A DNA stretch of 41,727 bases from Bacillus mobilis (GTDB lineage Bacteria > Bacillota > Bacilli > Bacillales > Bacillaceae_G): NCBI RefSeq assembly GCF_001884045.1, contig NZ_MACF01000134.1, positions 1-41,727 on the forward strand, read 5' to 3'. Each line of letters begins with the position of its first letter. Position 1 is the stretch's first letter. Position numbers and translations under genes: made by a program. Shown here in pieces: positions 22,759 through 31,724 of this stretch. Below the pieces are notes generated by a model that worked only from the letters and a program-made list of their open reading frames with translations, was not told where the DNA came from and did not search any database.

Positions 22759-24618
22759 ATGTTATTTAAACTTTCCATGTCGGGGCTGAAAAGTAAGCTA
22801 AAAGATTATATCGTCTTACTGGTTGGTCTTGTCATGTCGATTTCAATTTTTTATATGTTTCAAACGTTAGCGCTGAATAAAGCGTTTATCGAATCTAATT
22901 CAGTTATTCAATCAATTGGATTCGTATTCCAAGCAGGTTCATTTTTACTAGCCATTATAACGTTCTTCTATATTTTATATGCGAACTCTTTCTTATTATC
23001 TCTTCGTCAAAAAGAGTTTGGCATGTATATGATGTTAGGAGCAAAAAAACATAAAGTTACATTGCTTATGTTTATTGAAACGATTGTATTAGGTGCTGCG
23101 TCTCTTGCGATTGGTATTACAGTTGGTGTAGGGCTTGCAGAAGGTATCGGACAGTTATTAATGAAACAGCTTGAATTTGCTGGTGAAGGGTATAAAGCAT
23201 TTTATCTACCATCTATGACTGTTACTTGCATCTTCTTCTTTGCACTATTTGTATTATCAGCAATTATGAACAGTATTAAGTTATCACGTATTTCTGTATT
23301 GCAACTCGTACATGCAGATGCACAAACAGAGCGTGTTGCAGTAAAAGGAAAAATGACAGGTGTCGTTGCAATCCTTGCTGTTATTTTATTAGGAATTGGC
23401 TATGCATCGATGATTTACATGGAAAAACTAAGAGAAATAGGAATCCTTATTGCATTAGTTACAACAACAGCTGGTACTTACATGCTATTTGGTTCACTTC
23501 TCCCGGTTATTATTAAAAAGTTAAAGAGTAATAAAAAACGTAGTGAAAAAGGACTTAATGCTTTTACATTTGCACAATTAAACTTCCGTATTAATAGCTT
23601 AACGAAAGTACTTGCAACAGTGGCAATGTTAGTTGCGCTTGGAGCTGGCGCAATTTCAGGTGGTATGGCGTTTAAAAATAACGTTATAAAAATGGTTGAT
23701 GGTTTAGTAATCTATGATTCAGTCGTTCATAATCCAACAGCTGAAGAAAAGAAAATTTTAGACGGTATTACATTTAAAGAGAAAAATGAATATCGTTACA
23801 AAGTAGATGATAAATACGTTTACTATGTAAAAGAAGATTTAGAGAAAAATCGTCCTTTAGTAAAAGACATGACAAAGATGAAGTCTATGAAGGATTTAGC
23901 GAATACGAAAAAAGCTTCACAGGAACTACCAGTAGGCGCAGTTTCTAGAGAAATGAACGAAAAAGATGCGAATGCGAAAGAACTTCCGGCAGAATGGGAC
24001 GATGCTTTTAGAACAATTCATCCATTTTATGTATATGAAGATCATGCAATTAAAATTGTAGATCAAAAAATGTACGATGGGTTAAATGGTAAAGAAGGTA
24101 TGGCATTTATCGGAAAAGTAGATGATTTCTTAACATATACAAAAGAATGGAAAAAACTTGACGAGTTGCAGCTAGATAAATATAAAAATATAAAAGCTGA
24201 AAGATTAGATAGTAAATATCAATCTTACAATGGATTCTACGGCATTGCGAGTGGAACAGTATTTATGGGATTCTTCCTTGGAATTGCGTTCCTAGCAATG
24301 ATGGCAAGTTGTTTAATGTTTAAAATTCTTTCCGGTGCATCAAAAGATATTACGCGTTATCAAATGCTTCGTAAAATCGGTGTGCGCCGTGAGTTATTAA
24401 CGAAATCGATTTATAAAGAGTTATTCTTAGTATTCTTATTCCCAGCAATTGTGGGTATCGCTCACGTATTAGTTGGTATGAATATTTTCGGATTTATTTT
24501 AATGGATCCTTACTTCCGTATTTGGGTACCAATCGTAATTTTCGTAGTTATTTATGCGATTTATTACTTCATTACAGTTCAGTTGTATAAAGGAATTGTT
24601 CTTCCGAAAGAAGATTAA
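22759..24618 (+). CDS. bceB: BceB-type FtsX-like ABC permease
   Basis: The 619-aa protein has the BceB layout: ten predicted helices, FtsX-like domains near residues 60-190 and 510-610, and a large extracellular domain (about residues 310-500) between helices VII and VIII that senses peptide antibiotics in this family. RQKEFGMYMMLGAKKHKVT is the conserved coupling segment. It is co-transcribed with bceA. It would normally form a signalling complex with a BceS-like kinase, which is not encoded in this window. Confidence 0.88.
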   Translation: MLFKLSMSGLKSKLKDYIVLLVGLVMSISIFYMFQTLALNKAFIESNSVIQSIGFVFQAGSFLLAIITFFYILYANSFLLSLRQKEFGMYMMLGAKKHKVTLLMFIETIVLGAASLAIGITVGVGLAEGIGQLLMKQLEFAGEGYKAFYLPSMTVTCIFFFALFVLSAIMNSIKLSRISVLQLVHADAQTERVAVKGKMTGVVAILAVILLGIGYASMIYMEKLREIGILIALVTTTAGTYMLFGSLLPVIIKKLKSNKKRSEKGLNAFTFAQLNFRINSLTKVLATVAMLVALGAGAISGGMAFKNNVIKMVDGLVIYDSVVHNPTAEEKKILDGITFKEKNEYRYKVDDKYVYYVKEDLEKNRPLVKDMTKMKSMKDLANTKKASQELPVGAVSREMNEKDANAKELPAEWDDAFRTIHPFYVYEDHAIKIVDQKMYDGLNGKEGMAFIGKVDDFLTYTKEWKKLDELQLDKYKNIKAERLDSKYQSYNGFYGIASGTVFMGFFLGIAFLAMMASCLMFKILSGASKDITRYQMLRKIGVRRELLTKSIYKELFLVFLFPAIVGIAHVLVGMNIFGFILMDPYFRIWVPIVIFVVIYAIYYFITVQLYKGIVLPKED

Positions 24619-24627
24619 TACGTAAAA

Positions 24628-24654
24628 GGCCGAGTGAAAGCGCTCGGTTTTTTG
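24628..24654 (+). terminator. bceAB terminator
   Basis: Arms CCGAG (24630-24634) and CTCGG (24643-24647), 8-nt loop, then T6. Confidence 0.78.
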
Positions 24655-24761
24655 TATTTTCAGAAAAAACACTTTAATGTTACTGAAATATATAATATAA
24701 TGTAAATAAGTAACATAATATGTGAGTATCAGCAACCGAAAAACGAAAGGAGGAATCCGCT

Positions 24762-24869
24762 CTGGAGAAAGAAGCTGAACTTGTATCCCCTATTTTTCTA
24801 CCCACACCGTATTTGTACAATCATAAATTTCCAAATGAAAAATTGTCAGACCTAAGTCGTATATTGTGA
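24762..24869 (+). CDS. Possible 35-aa peptide with a CTG start
   Basis: A textbook SD (GAAAGGAGG, 24745-24753) is followed after 8 nt by CTG, then 34 open codons to TGA (24867-24869). The peptide reads LEKEAELVSPIFLPTP... and ends DLSRIL; it has no signal sequence. There is no ATG, GTG or TTG at the proper distance from that SD. It occupies the 347-bp gap between bceB and the recombinase gene. CTG starts are rare, so this may be a decayed gene start or a regulatory leader rather than a working gene. Confidence 0.3.
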   Translation: MEKEAELVSPIFLPTPYLYNHKFPNEKLSDLSRIL

Positions 24870-24965
24870 AAATAATGGATAATACATGGAAATCTCATAG
24901 CGTGATAAGGTAAAATGAACAGGATAATGAGAAAATTACCGTTCATAAGATGAGGAGATACATGT

Positions 24966-25532
24966 ATGGAAGTTGTAGAGGCATTAAAAGATATAAGCCA
25001 AATTGAGGCTATGAAAAAGTATTTAAAAGAGCACTCACAGCGAGATTATCTTTTATTTGTTATTGGAATTAACACTGGATTAAAGATTACCGAACTACTT
25101 AGCATGAAATTTGAAGAGGTATTAAATGAAGATAGAACCGTTAAAGAGTTCTACTCACTTCCTGTGAAAGATGAAAAATTCAAACAAGATATTTATTTAA
25201 ATACAAAAGTAAAAGAAGCGCTTTTAGAGTATGTACAATCTATTGATGCTCAAAGAGAAAACTACGTATTTCAATCTAATAAAACGACAAATTCAATTTC
25301 GCGCCAACAAGCGTATCGCGTTATTCACAGCGCAGCTGAAGCGGTTGGAATTGTTGGGAAGATTGGAACGAACTCAATGCGAAAAACATTTGGATATCAC
25401 GCGTACAAAAGAGGAATAGCGATTGCGCTATTGCAAAAGCATTTTCATCACGCAACTCCATCAGAAACACTTAAGTATTTAGGAATCTCAAAAGATGAGA
25501 AGTTTAAAACGGAGATTGATGTAGATTTGTAA
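24966..25532 (+). CDS. Tyrosine recombinase/integrase-like protein with altered catalytic residues
   Basis: The 188-aa protein matches only the catalytic domain of phage-type integrases; the N-terminal DNA-binding arm is very short. Box I reads NTGLKITELLSM, with Lys40 where the catalytic Arg is expected. The HxxR motif reads TNSMRKTF, with Asn136 for His but Arg139 kept. The C-terminal His162 and nucleophile Tyr171 (HHATPSETLKYLGI) are at the correct spacing. It may be weakened, specialised or a domesticated DNA-binding protein. It ends 34 bp before khtT. No att-like repeats or phage genes are nearby. Confidence 0.82.
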   Translation: MEVVEALKDISQIEAMKKYLKEHSQRDYLLFVIGINTGLKITELLSMKFEEVLNEDRTVKEFYSLPVKDEKFKQDIYLNTKVKEALLEYVQSIDAQRENYVFQSNKTTNSISRQQAYRVIHSAAEAVGIVGKIGTNSMRKTFGYHAYKRGIAIALLQKHFHHATPSETLKYLGISKDEKFKTEIDVDL

Positions 25533-25566
25533 AAGCCGTAACTAAAAATTTTAGGAGGCGGAAAAT

Positions 25567-26064
25567 ATGAATATTAGAGAAAGTGAACTACCGGGCATTG
25601 GATGTAAATTCGAAGTAATCACAAAAGGTAATGAAAAAATGGTTATCGTAATTCATGATGATGGCCGAAGAGAAATGTATCATTTTGATGCGGATCATGA
25701 TGAGAGTATTTCAAGCGTTTCTCTTCGCGATTCTGAAGCGAGACAAATTGCAGCTATTTTAGGCGGAATGGTATATAGACCACAAGCGTTAGACACAATT
25801 GAGATGGCTTTTGAAGGATTATCAATTGAATGGTTTAAGGTGGAGAATAAGGCACCAGTAGTACAACAAACAATTGGTAGCTTACATGTCAGAAAAACAT
25901 ATAACGTAACGATTATTGCTATTTTGAAAAAGAATATGAAGAAATTCTTTAATCCAGGTCCAGACTCTATTATTGAAGCTGGCGATATGCTCGTGTTGTC
26001 AGGTGCGAGACATGAAGTGAAAAGAATTATTAATGAATTGCTTTCAGCAGGAGGTGATTCCTAA
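25567..26064 (+). CDS. khtT: KhtT-like regulatory subunit of K+/H+ antiporter (TrkA-C domain)
   Basis: The 165-aa soluble protein has a novel N-terminal half and a C-terminal RCK_C/TrkA-C domain (about residues 85-165) with IGSLHVRKTYNVTIIAI and IEAGDMLVLSGA. In B. subtilis KhtT controls the membrane subunit KhtU and responds to ligands such as cyclic di-AMP. The strong SD is TTAGGAGGCGG. It is 3 bp upstream of khtU. The small khtS gene that starts the B. subtilis operon is not seen; the recombinase-like gene occupies that position. Confidence 0.9.
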   Translation: MNIRESELPGIGCKFEVITKGNEKMVIVIHDDGRREMYHFDADHDESISSVSLRDSEARQIAAILGGMVYRPQALDTIEMAFEGLSIEWFKVENKAPVVQQTIGSLHVRKTYNVTIIAILKKNMKKFFNPGPDSIIEAGDMLVLSGARHEVKRIINELLSAGGDS

Positions 26065-26067
26065 TCG

Positions 26068-27291
26068 ATGGATACTTTAATCTTTGAAGTTGGAACTGCG
26101 TTAGTATTAGTAGCTTTTGCAGCTATCCTCGCTGCGAAGTTAAAGTTCTCGATTATTCCGTTTCTCATTATACTCGGTATGTTAGTGGGGCCTCATGCCC
26201 CAGATTTAGGACTTATCGATTTAAGGTTTATTGAAAGCGGAGAAGTTATTTCCTTCCTCGGCCGCGTTGGCGTCATATTCCTCCTATTCTATTTAGGCTT
26301 AGAATTCTCAATAAAAAAATTAATTAAATCAGGAAAGTCGATTGCTTTCGGGGGGACTGTCCACATATCGCTTAATTTCATATTAGGCTTGCTTTATGGA
26401 TATGTGATGGGCTTCCCCTTATTAGAAACGTTAATTATTGCTGGAATCATTACAATTTCATCTAGTGCAATTGTTGCAAAAGTAATTGTTGATTTAAGAA
26501 GATCTGGTAATAAAGAGACTGAATTAATATTAGGAATCATTATGTTTGATGATATTTTTTTAGCTGTATATTTATCAGTTGTTTCAGGGTTAGTACTTGG
26601 TGGTGCAACATCATTTTTAGGCGCTCTTACATCGGTGTTAATCGCAGTAGGATATATGCTACTATTCTTTGTAATTGCTAGAAAAGCTACGCCGTTTCTA
26701 AATAAAATATTAGATATTTCGTCAAATGAAATTTTTATTATCGTAATATTTGCTATTTTATTCTTTGTAGCAGGATTTTCAGAAACGATTCATGTTGCTG
26801 AGGCGATTGGAGCATTATTGTTAGGACTCGTTTTTTCTGAAACAGAGCATAGCGATCGGATTGAGCATCTCGTCGTCCCGTTTCGTGATTTCTTTGGAGC
26901 TATATTCTTTTTCAGCTTCGGTTTAAGTATAGATCCGTTTTCACTTGGAGGAGCAGTGTGGTTGGCGTTAGGAGCAGTTTTTATTACACTCATCGGTAAT
27001 TTTACAGCTGGAATGATTGCGGGACGTAAAGCCGGGTTATCGCATAAGGCTTCTACGAATATCGGTTTAACCCTCGTATCACGCGGAGAGTTCTCCATTA
27101 TTGTAGCCAATATTGGCATTGCGGGTGGTTTAATGGCAGCGATTAAACCGTTCTCTGCACTGTACGTTTTAATATTAGCATCGTTAGGTCCGTTATTAAC
27201 GAAAGAGTCTGGGAGAATATACTCTCTATTAGATAAGATATTTAAATGGAGTGCGAAAGAACGTGCGAAACGAGAAAAAGAAGTTGGATAG
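26068..27291 (+). CDS. khtU: KhtU-like CPA2 K+/H+ antiporter
   Basis: The 407-aa membrane protein has about 12 helices of the CPA2 Na+/H+-exchanger fold (LGMLVGPHAPDLG near the N-terminus, LGRVGVIFLLFYLGLEFS about 66-83, SSSAIVAKVIVD about 131-142, FDDIFLAVYLS with the acidic pair). It ends after the transport domain with a short basic tail, and KhtT supplies the regulatory domain. The pair extrudes K+ and protects against alkaline or electrophile stress and excess K+. The SD AGGAGGTGA lies in the end of khtT. Confidence 0.92.
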   Translation: MDTLIFEVGTALVLVAFAAILAAKLKFSIIPFLIILGMLVGPHAPDLGLIDLRFIESGEVISFLGRVGVIFLLFYLGLEFSIKKLIKSGKSIAFGGTVHISLNFILGLLYGYVMGFPLLETLIIAGIITISSSAIVAKVIVDLRRSGNKETELILGIIMFDDIFLAVYLSVVSGLVLGGATSFLGALTSVLIAVGYMLLFFVIARKATPFLNKILDISSNEIFIIVIFAILFFVAGFSETIHVAEAIGALLLGLVFSETEHSDRIEHLVVPFRDFFGAIFFFSFGLSIDPFSLGGAVWLALGAVFITLIGNFTAGMIAGRKAGLSHKASTNIGLTLVSRGEFSIIVANIGIAGGLMAAIKPFSALYVLILASLGPLLTKESGRIYSLLDKIFKWSAKERAKREKEVG

Positions 27292-27294
27292 TAC

Positions 27295-27341
27295 AAAAAA
27301 GAGGAGACTGCGTGAACTTCATGTAATCTCCTCTTTTTTAT
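27295..27341 (+). terminator. khtTU terminator
   Basis: Perfect arms AAAAAAGAGGAGA (27295-27307) and TCTCCTCTTTTTT (27327-27339) with a 19-nt loop. Confidence 0.88.
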
Positions 27342-27353
27342 TGTTATTGCTGT

Positions 27354-27490
27354 CATTTTTTGTCGGTAAGTCGATATATTTTAATAATCGCTGATATATT
27401 TCGAGAATCGCCGATATATTTTGAGAATCGCTGATATATTTCCAAAATCGCCGATATATTTTCAAGCAGCAATCAATATAATTTCATTTA
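27354..27490 (+). repeat. 20-bp-unit repeat array 4
   Basis: A leader TTTTTTTGTCGGTAAGTCG is followed by four units of exactly 20 bp, AATCGCTGATATATTTCGAG, AATCGCCGATATATTTTGAG, AATCGCTGATATATTTCCAA and AATCGCCGATATATTTTCAA, alternating CTG and CCG. It ends AATCAATATAATTTCATTTA. It starts about 15 bp past the khtTU terminator and fills most of the 313-bp gap to yttB. Confidence 0.85.
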
Positions 27491-27604
27491 CTGACATACT
27501 GTTATCTGAATTTCATCAACTATTAATCAGTTGCCTTCCTATTTAAAAACGACTACAATTTTACTGTTATAGATGAACGAAAAAATAGAATAGGAGGGGA
27601 GACT

Positions 27605-28798
27605 ATGCCAAGGAAAGTATGGCTATTAGTAGCTGGGATGATTATTAATGTCACGGGTGCTTCTTTTTTATGGCCTTTTAATACAATTTATTTGCATGAT
27701 CACCTAGGGAAATCTTTATCTGTGGCCGGAATGGTATTAATGATCAACTCGCTTACTGGTGTAATCGGAAACTTGCTCGGCGGTGTTTTATTTGATAAAT
27801 GGGGCGGTTATAAATCAACTTTAGTAGGGATTGTTATTACACTCGTATCGATTTTAGGTCTTGTGTTCTTCCACGGTTGGCCGTTATATGTTGTGTGGCT
27901 AGCCTTAATCGGTTTTGGTTCTGGAATGGTCTTCCCATCGATGTATGCGGTGGTTGGTACGGTTTGGCCAGAGGGCGGAAGACGAGCATTTAATGCGATG
28001 TATGTTGGACAAAACGTTGGTATTGCGATCGGAACAGCATGTGGTGGATTAGTTGCATCGTATCGTTTTGATTATATTTTCTTAGCGAACTTTATTTTAT
28101 ACTTTGTTTTCTTCTTAATTGCTTTTATCGGATTCCGTGGTATGGAAGACAAAAAAGAGCCGGGCGTACAAAAAGAAGTCGAAACGAAAAAAGGCTGGTC
28201 GCTTACACCTGGATTCAAAGCACTTCTTATCGTATGTGTAGCATATGCTTTATGCTGGGTTACATATGTACAGTGGCAAGGAGCGATTGCGACTCATATG
28301 CGGGAATTAAATATTAGCCTTCGTCATTATAGTTTATTATGGACGATAAACGGAGCGATGATCGTTTGTGCGCAGCCACTTGTTAGTATGTTAATTCGCT
28401 GGATGAAGCGTTCTTTAAAACAACAAATTATGATTGGGATCGTCATTTTTGCGGCGTCATTCATTGTGTTAAGTCAGGCGCAGCAATTTACGATGTTCCT
28501 CGTTGCGATGGTAACATTAACGATTGGTGAGTTATTTGTATGGCCAGCAGTTCCGACCATTGCAAATATACTTGCACCAAAAGATAAACTTGGGTTTTAT
28601 CAGGGCGTTGTAAATAGCGCGGCGACTGTAGGGAAAATGTTCGGACCAGTCGTTGGCGGAGCGATTGTTGATTTATACAATATGGAAGTATTGTTTATAG
28701 CAATCATGGTAATGCTTGTAGTAGCGCTTATAGCAACGAGCATGTATGATAAACGAGTAAAAGTCGAAGAAACAGTTGAAGAAAAAATTGCAGTTTAG
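27605..28798 (+). CDS. yttB: MFS transporter, YttB-like
   Basis: The 397-aa protein has 12 hydrophobic helices. The loop 2-3 MFS motif reads GGVLFDKWGGYKST (about 59-72), and a hydrophilic loop with KKEPGVQKEVETKKGW (about 180-196) divides the two six-helix halves. It belongs to the drug-exporter-like MFS group. B. subtilis has yttB near bceAB and leuS, and position here agrees. Start ATG after AATAGGAGGGGAG. The substrate is unknown. No terminator precedes the leuS promoter immediately downstream. Confidence 0.82.
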   Translation: MPRKVWLLVAGMIINVTGASFLWPFNTIYLHDHLGKSLSVAGMVLMINSLTGVIGNLLGGVLFDKWGGYKSTLVGIVITLVSILGLVFFHGWPLYVVWLALIGFGSGMVFPSMYAVVGTVWPEGGRRAFNAMYVGQNVGIAIGTACGGLVASYRFDYIFLANFILYFVFFLIAFIGFRGMEDKKEPGVQKEVETKKGWSLTPGFKALLIVCVAYALCWVTYVQWQGAIATHMRELNISLRHYSLLWTINGAMIVCAQPLVSMLIRWMKRSLKQQIMIGIVIFAASFIVLSQAQQFTMFLVAMVTLTIGELFVWPAVPTIANILAPKDKLGFYQGVVNSAATVGKMFGPVVGGAIVDLYNMEVLFIAIMVMLVVALIATSMYDKRVKVEETVEEKIAV

Positions 28799-28799
28799 T

Positions 28800-28828
28800 T
28801 TGACGGAACATGTAACATGTTTTAGAAT
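28800..28828 (+). promoter_or_regulatory. Sigma-A promoter of the leuS leader
   Basis: TTGACG (28800-28805), an exact 17-bp spacer and TAGAAT (28823-28828). It overlaps the yttB stop region. It predicts a transcript start near 28835, making the 5' UTR about 437 nt. Confidence 0.75.
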
Positions 28829-28837
28829 ATATTTAAA

Positions 28838-28984
28838 TAAAACAACCTTTAGAACAAGGGAGATAGCTCGGCTGTCCTAAGACGAATTCGTTAGTGATTA
28901 ACAGTAACGATTAACCGAGAAGCCTTCGCTTTAAGTAAGCTCTTTAGAGATACGAAGTGGTGGGTAGTTCACATTAACTCATAT
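28838..28984 (+). other. Structured 5' leader segment between the leuS promoter and T-box
   Basis: This is 147 nt of leader not needed for a canonical T-box. CTCGG (28868-28872) can pair with CCGAG (28915-28919), enclosing CGTTA/TAACG and GTC-CTAA-GAC hairpins. CTTCG (near 28924) can pair with CGAAG (near 28953), enclosing CTC-TTTA-GAG. No start codon with an SD is present. No family is recognised. Confidence 0.5.
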
Positions 28985-29227
28985 TTGTAATAACAGTGAG
29001 AAGGAGTAGTAGTAATAGAAGCTGGTTTAGAGAGTTGACGGTCGGTGCAAGTCAATCCACGTTTCGTTATGAACTCGCCTTTGAGTTGCAGTTGTGAAAC
29101 TATTAGTAGCAATTGCCGTTAATCCACGTTACGGATCTAAGCGAATGTATATTTGTACATTAATTTAGGGTGGTACCGCGGGAATCTATAACCTCTCGTC
29201 CCTTTCTAGGGATGAGAGGTTTTTTGT
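28985..29227 (+). ncRNA. T-box riboswitch of leuS (leucine)
   Basis: The stem I region runs from the GTGAGAAGGAGTAGTAG block to a GAACTC specifier segment (near 29071-29076, CTC = Leu). The T-box sequence AGGGTGGTACCGCG is at 29167-29180, with a terminator at 29191. Uncharged tRNA-Leu pairs with the specifier and the T-box, stabilising the antiterminator and permitting leuS expression when leucine charging is low. Confidence 0.95.
29191..29226 (+). terminator. T-box attenuator terminator
   Basis: Arms ACCTCTCGTCCC (29191-29202) and GGGATGAGAGGT (29209-29220), nearly perfect, then T6, directly upstream of the leuS SD. Confidence 0.93.
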
Positions 29228-29271
29228 ATTTTGGGCGGTGAAAATAAATAGAATTTCAAGGAGGGTATCTC

Positions 29272-31680
29272 ATGAGCTTTAATCATCAAGATATTGAGAA
29301 GAAGTGGCAAGGGTACTGGGAAGAGAATAAAACATTCCGTACGCCAGATGAGACAGAAAAACCAAAATTTTATGCACTAGATATGTTCCCATATCCATCA
29401 GGTGCAGGCCTACACGTAGGACATCCAGAAGGTTATACAGCGACAGATATTTTATCTCGTATGAAGCGTATGCAAGGATATAACGTTCTTCATCCAATGG
29501 GATGGGATGCATTCGGTCTTCCAGCAGAGCAATATGCACTTGATACTGGAAACAGCCCGGCAGAATTTACAGAGATTAATATTAATACGTTCCGTAATCA
29601 AATTAAAGCATTAGGCTTCTCTTATGATTGGGATCGTGAAGTAAATACAACAGATCCAAACTACTATAAGTGGACACAATGGATCTTCCTAAAACTATTT
29701 GAAAAAGGCTTAGCTTACGTTGATGAAGTACCTGTAAACTGGTGCCCAGCACTTGGTACAGTACTTGCAAACGAAGAAATCATTGACGGTAAGAGTGAGC
29801 GCGGCGGACATCCAGTTGAGCGTCGTCCGATGAGACAGTGGATGTTAAAAATTACAGCTTACGGAGATCGTCTATTAGAAGATCTAGATGAGCTTGATTG
29901 GCCAGAAAGCTTAAAAGATATGCAACGTAACTGGATCGGTCGTTCTGAAGGTGCAGAAGTACATTTCAACATCGATGGTACAGATGAGAAGTTCACAGTT
30001 TTCACAACGCGTCCTGATACATTATTCGGTGCAACATACTGTGTACTTGCTCCGGAACATGCACTTGTTGCTGAAATTACAACGGCGGAACAAAAAGAAG
30101 CAGTAGAAGCTTACATTAACGCTGTAAAAATGAAGAGTGACCTAGAGCGTACAGAGCTTGCGAAAGAAAAAACTGGTGTATTCACTGGTGCTTACGCAGT
30201 TAATCCAGTAAACGGTGAGAAATTACCAATCTGGATCGCTGATTACGTTCTTGCAACTTACGGAACAGGTGCTGTAATGGCAGTTCCAGCTCACGATGAG
30301 CGTGACTATGAATTCGCATCAGTATTCAATCTTCCAATGAAGGAAGTTGTAAAAGGTGGAGACATTACGAAAGAAGTGTACACAGGTGATGGTACACACG
30401 TAAACTCAGCATTCCTTGATGGTTTAAATAAAGAAGAAGCAATCGCAAAAATGATTGAATGGCTTGAAGTAACGAGCGCAGGAAATCAAAAAGTAACGTA
30501 CCGTCTACGTGACTGGTTATTCAGCCGTCAACGTTACTGGGGTGAGCCAATTCCAGTAATCCACTGGGAAGATGGCACAATGACAGCTGTGAAAGAAGAA
30601 GAATTACCATTAGTTCTTCCGAAAACAGAAAACATCCGTCCTTCAGGTACAGGTGAATCACCACTTGCGAACATTGAAGAGTGGGTAAATGTTGTTGATC
30701 CTGAAACTGGTAAAAAAGGTCGTCGTGAAACGAACACAATGCCACAATGGGCTGGTAGCTGCTGGTATTACCTACGTTACATCGATCCAAACAACAGCGA
30801 CGCACTTGTGGATCCTGAGAAAGTAAAACAATGGCTTCCAGTTGATATTTATATCGGCGGAGCGGAGCACGCTGTACTTCACTTACTATATGCTCGTTTC
30901 TGGCATAAAGTATTATACGATATCGGTGTAGTTCCAACGAAAGAGCCGTTCCAACAATTATTCAACCAAGGTATGATTCTAGGTGAAAACAACGAGAAAA
31001 TGAGTAAATCAAAAGGTAACGTTGTAAACCCTGATGATATCGTAGCAAGCCATGGTGCAGATACACTTCGTCTATACGAAATGTTCATGGGACCATTAGA
31101 TGCTTCAATCGCTTGGTCTGAAAATGGTCTTGACGGAGCTCGTCGTTTCCTAGACCGCGTATGGCGTCTATTCATTCAAGATAACGGTGAATTAAGTGAG
31201 AAAATTACTGATGCACCAAATAAAGAGCTTGAAAAAGCTTACCACCAAACAGTGAAGAAAGTAACAGAAGACTATGCAGAGCTTCGCTTCAACACAGCGA
31301 TTTCTCAAATGATGGTATTCATCAACGATGCATACAAAGCTGAAACACTTCCAAAAGAATATGTAGAAGGTTTCGTAAAAATGATTGCACCAGTTGCACC
31401 TCACATCGGAGAAGAACTATGGAGCAAACTTGGATACAATGAAACAATCACATATGCAAGCTGGCCAACATTTGATGAGTCTAAACTTGTAGAAGATGAA
31501 GTTGAAATCGTTGTTCAAGTTATGGGCAAAGTTCGCGCAAAACTAACAATGAGTAAAGACGCATCAAAAGAAGAAATGGAACAACTTGCACTTGAAGCAA
31601 TTCAAGACCAAATCGAAGGAAAAACAGTTCGTAAAGTAATTGTAGTTCCTGGAAAACTTGTTAACATTGTTGCAAACTAA
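29272..31680 (+). CDS. leuS: Leucyl-tRNA synthetase
   Basis: The 802-aa class I synthetase is full length for Firmicute LeuRS. Visible are the HIGH motif HVGHPEG (48-54), the zinc-less bacterial layout, the CP1 editing domain (about 220-420) with [12 protein letters not shown] and [19 protein letters not shown], and KMSKSKGN (576-583). It charges tRNA-Leu and edits mischarged products. The start follows AAGGAGGG. Expression is controlled by the upstream T-box leader. A bidirectional terminator follows. Confidence 0.99.
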   Translation: MSFNHQDIEKKWQGYWEENKTFRTPDETEKPKFYALDMFPYPSGAGLHVGHPEGYTATDILSRMKRMQGYNVLHPMGWDAFGLPAEQYALDTGNSPAEFTEININTFRNQIKALGFSYDWDREVNTTDPNYYKWTQWIFLKLFEKGLAYVDEVPVNWCPALGTVLANEEIIDGKSERGGHPVERRPMRQWMLKITAYGDRLLEDLDELDWPESLKDMQRNWIGRSEGAEVHFNIDGTDEKFTVFTTRPDTLFGATYCVLAPEHALVAEITTAEQKEAVEAYINAVKMKSDLERTELAKEKTGVFTGAYAVNPVNGEKLPIWIADYVLATYGTGAVMAVPAHDERDYEFASVFNLPMKEVVKGGDITKEVYTGDGTHVNSAFLDGLNKEEAIAKMIEWLEVTSAGNQKVTYRLRDWLFSRQRYWGEPIPVIHWEDGTMTAVKEEELPLVLPKTENIRPSGTGESPLANIEEWVNVVDPETGKKGRRETNTMPQWAGSCWYYLRYIDPNNSDALVDPEKVKQWLPVDIYIGGAEHAVLHLLYARFWHKVLYDIGVVPTKEPFQQLFNQGMILGENNEKMSKSKGNVVNPDDIVASHGADTLRLYEMFMGPLDASIAWSENGLDGARRFLDRVWRLFIQDNGELSEKITDAPNKELEKAYHQTVKKVTEDYAELRFNTAISQMMVFINDAYKAETLPKEYVEGFVKMIAPVAPHIGEELWSKLGYNETITYASWPTFDESKLVEDEVEIVVQVMGKVRAKLTMSKDASKEEMEQLALEAIQDQIEGKTVRKVIVVPGKLVNIVAN

Positions 31681-31688
31681 TGTATTTT

Positions 31689-31724
31689 AAAAAAGCTCAG
31701 AGCATTTATGCTCTGAGCTTTTTT
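31689..31724. terminator. Bidirectional terminator between leuS and the GNAT gene
   Basis: Perfect arms AAAAAAGCTCAGAGC (31689-31703) and GCTCTGAGCTTTTTT (31710-31724). The stop codon of the converging GNAT gene (31706-31708) is in the 6-nt loop. Confidence 0.95.

Noticed and set aside
24966-25532. Integrated prophage or ICE marked by the integrase-like gene
   Set aside because: Flanking genes are conserved Bacillus housekeeping or transport genes. There are no structural, replication or transfer genes, no tRNA target and no direct repeats.
27354-27490. CRISPR array reading of the regular 20-bp repeats
   Set aside because: The units are contiguous with almost no unique spacer, only 4-5 units occur per site, and no cas genes are present.
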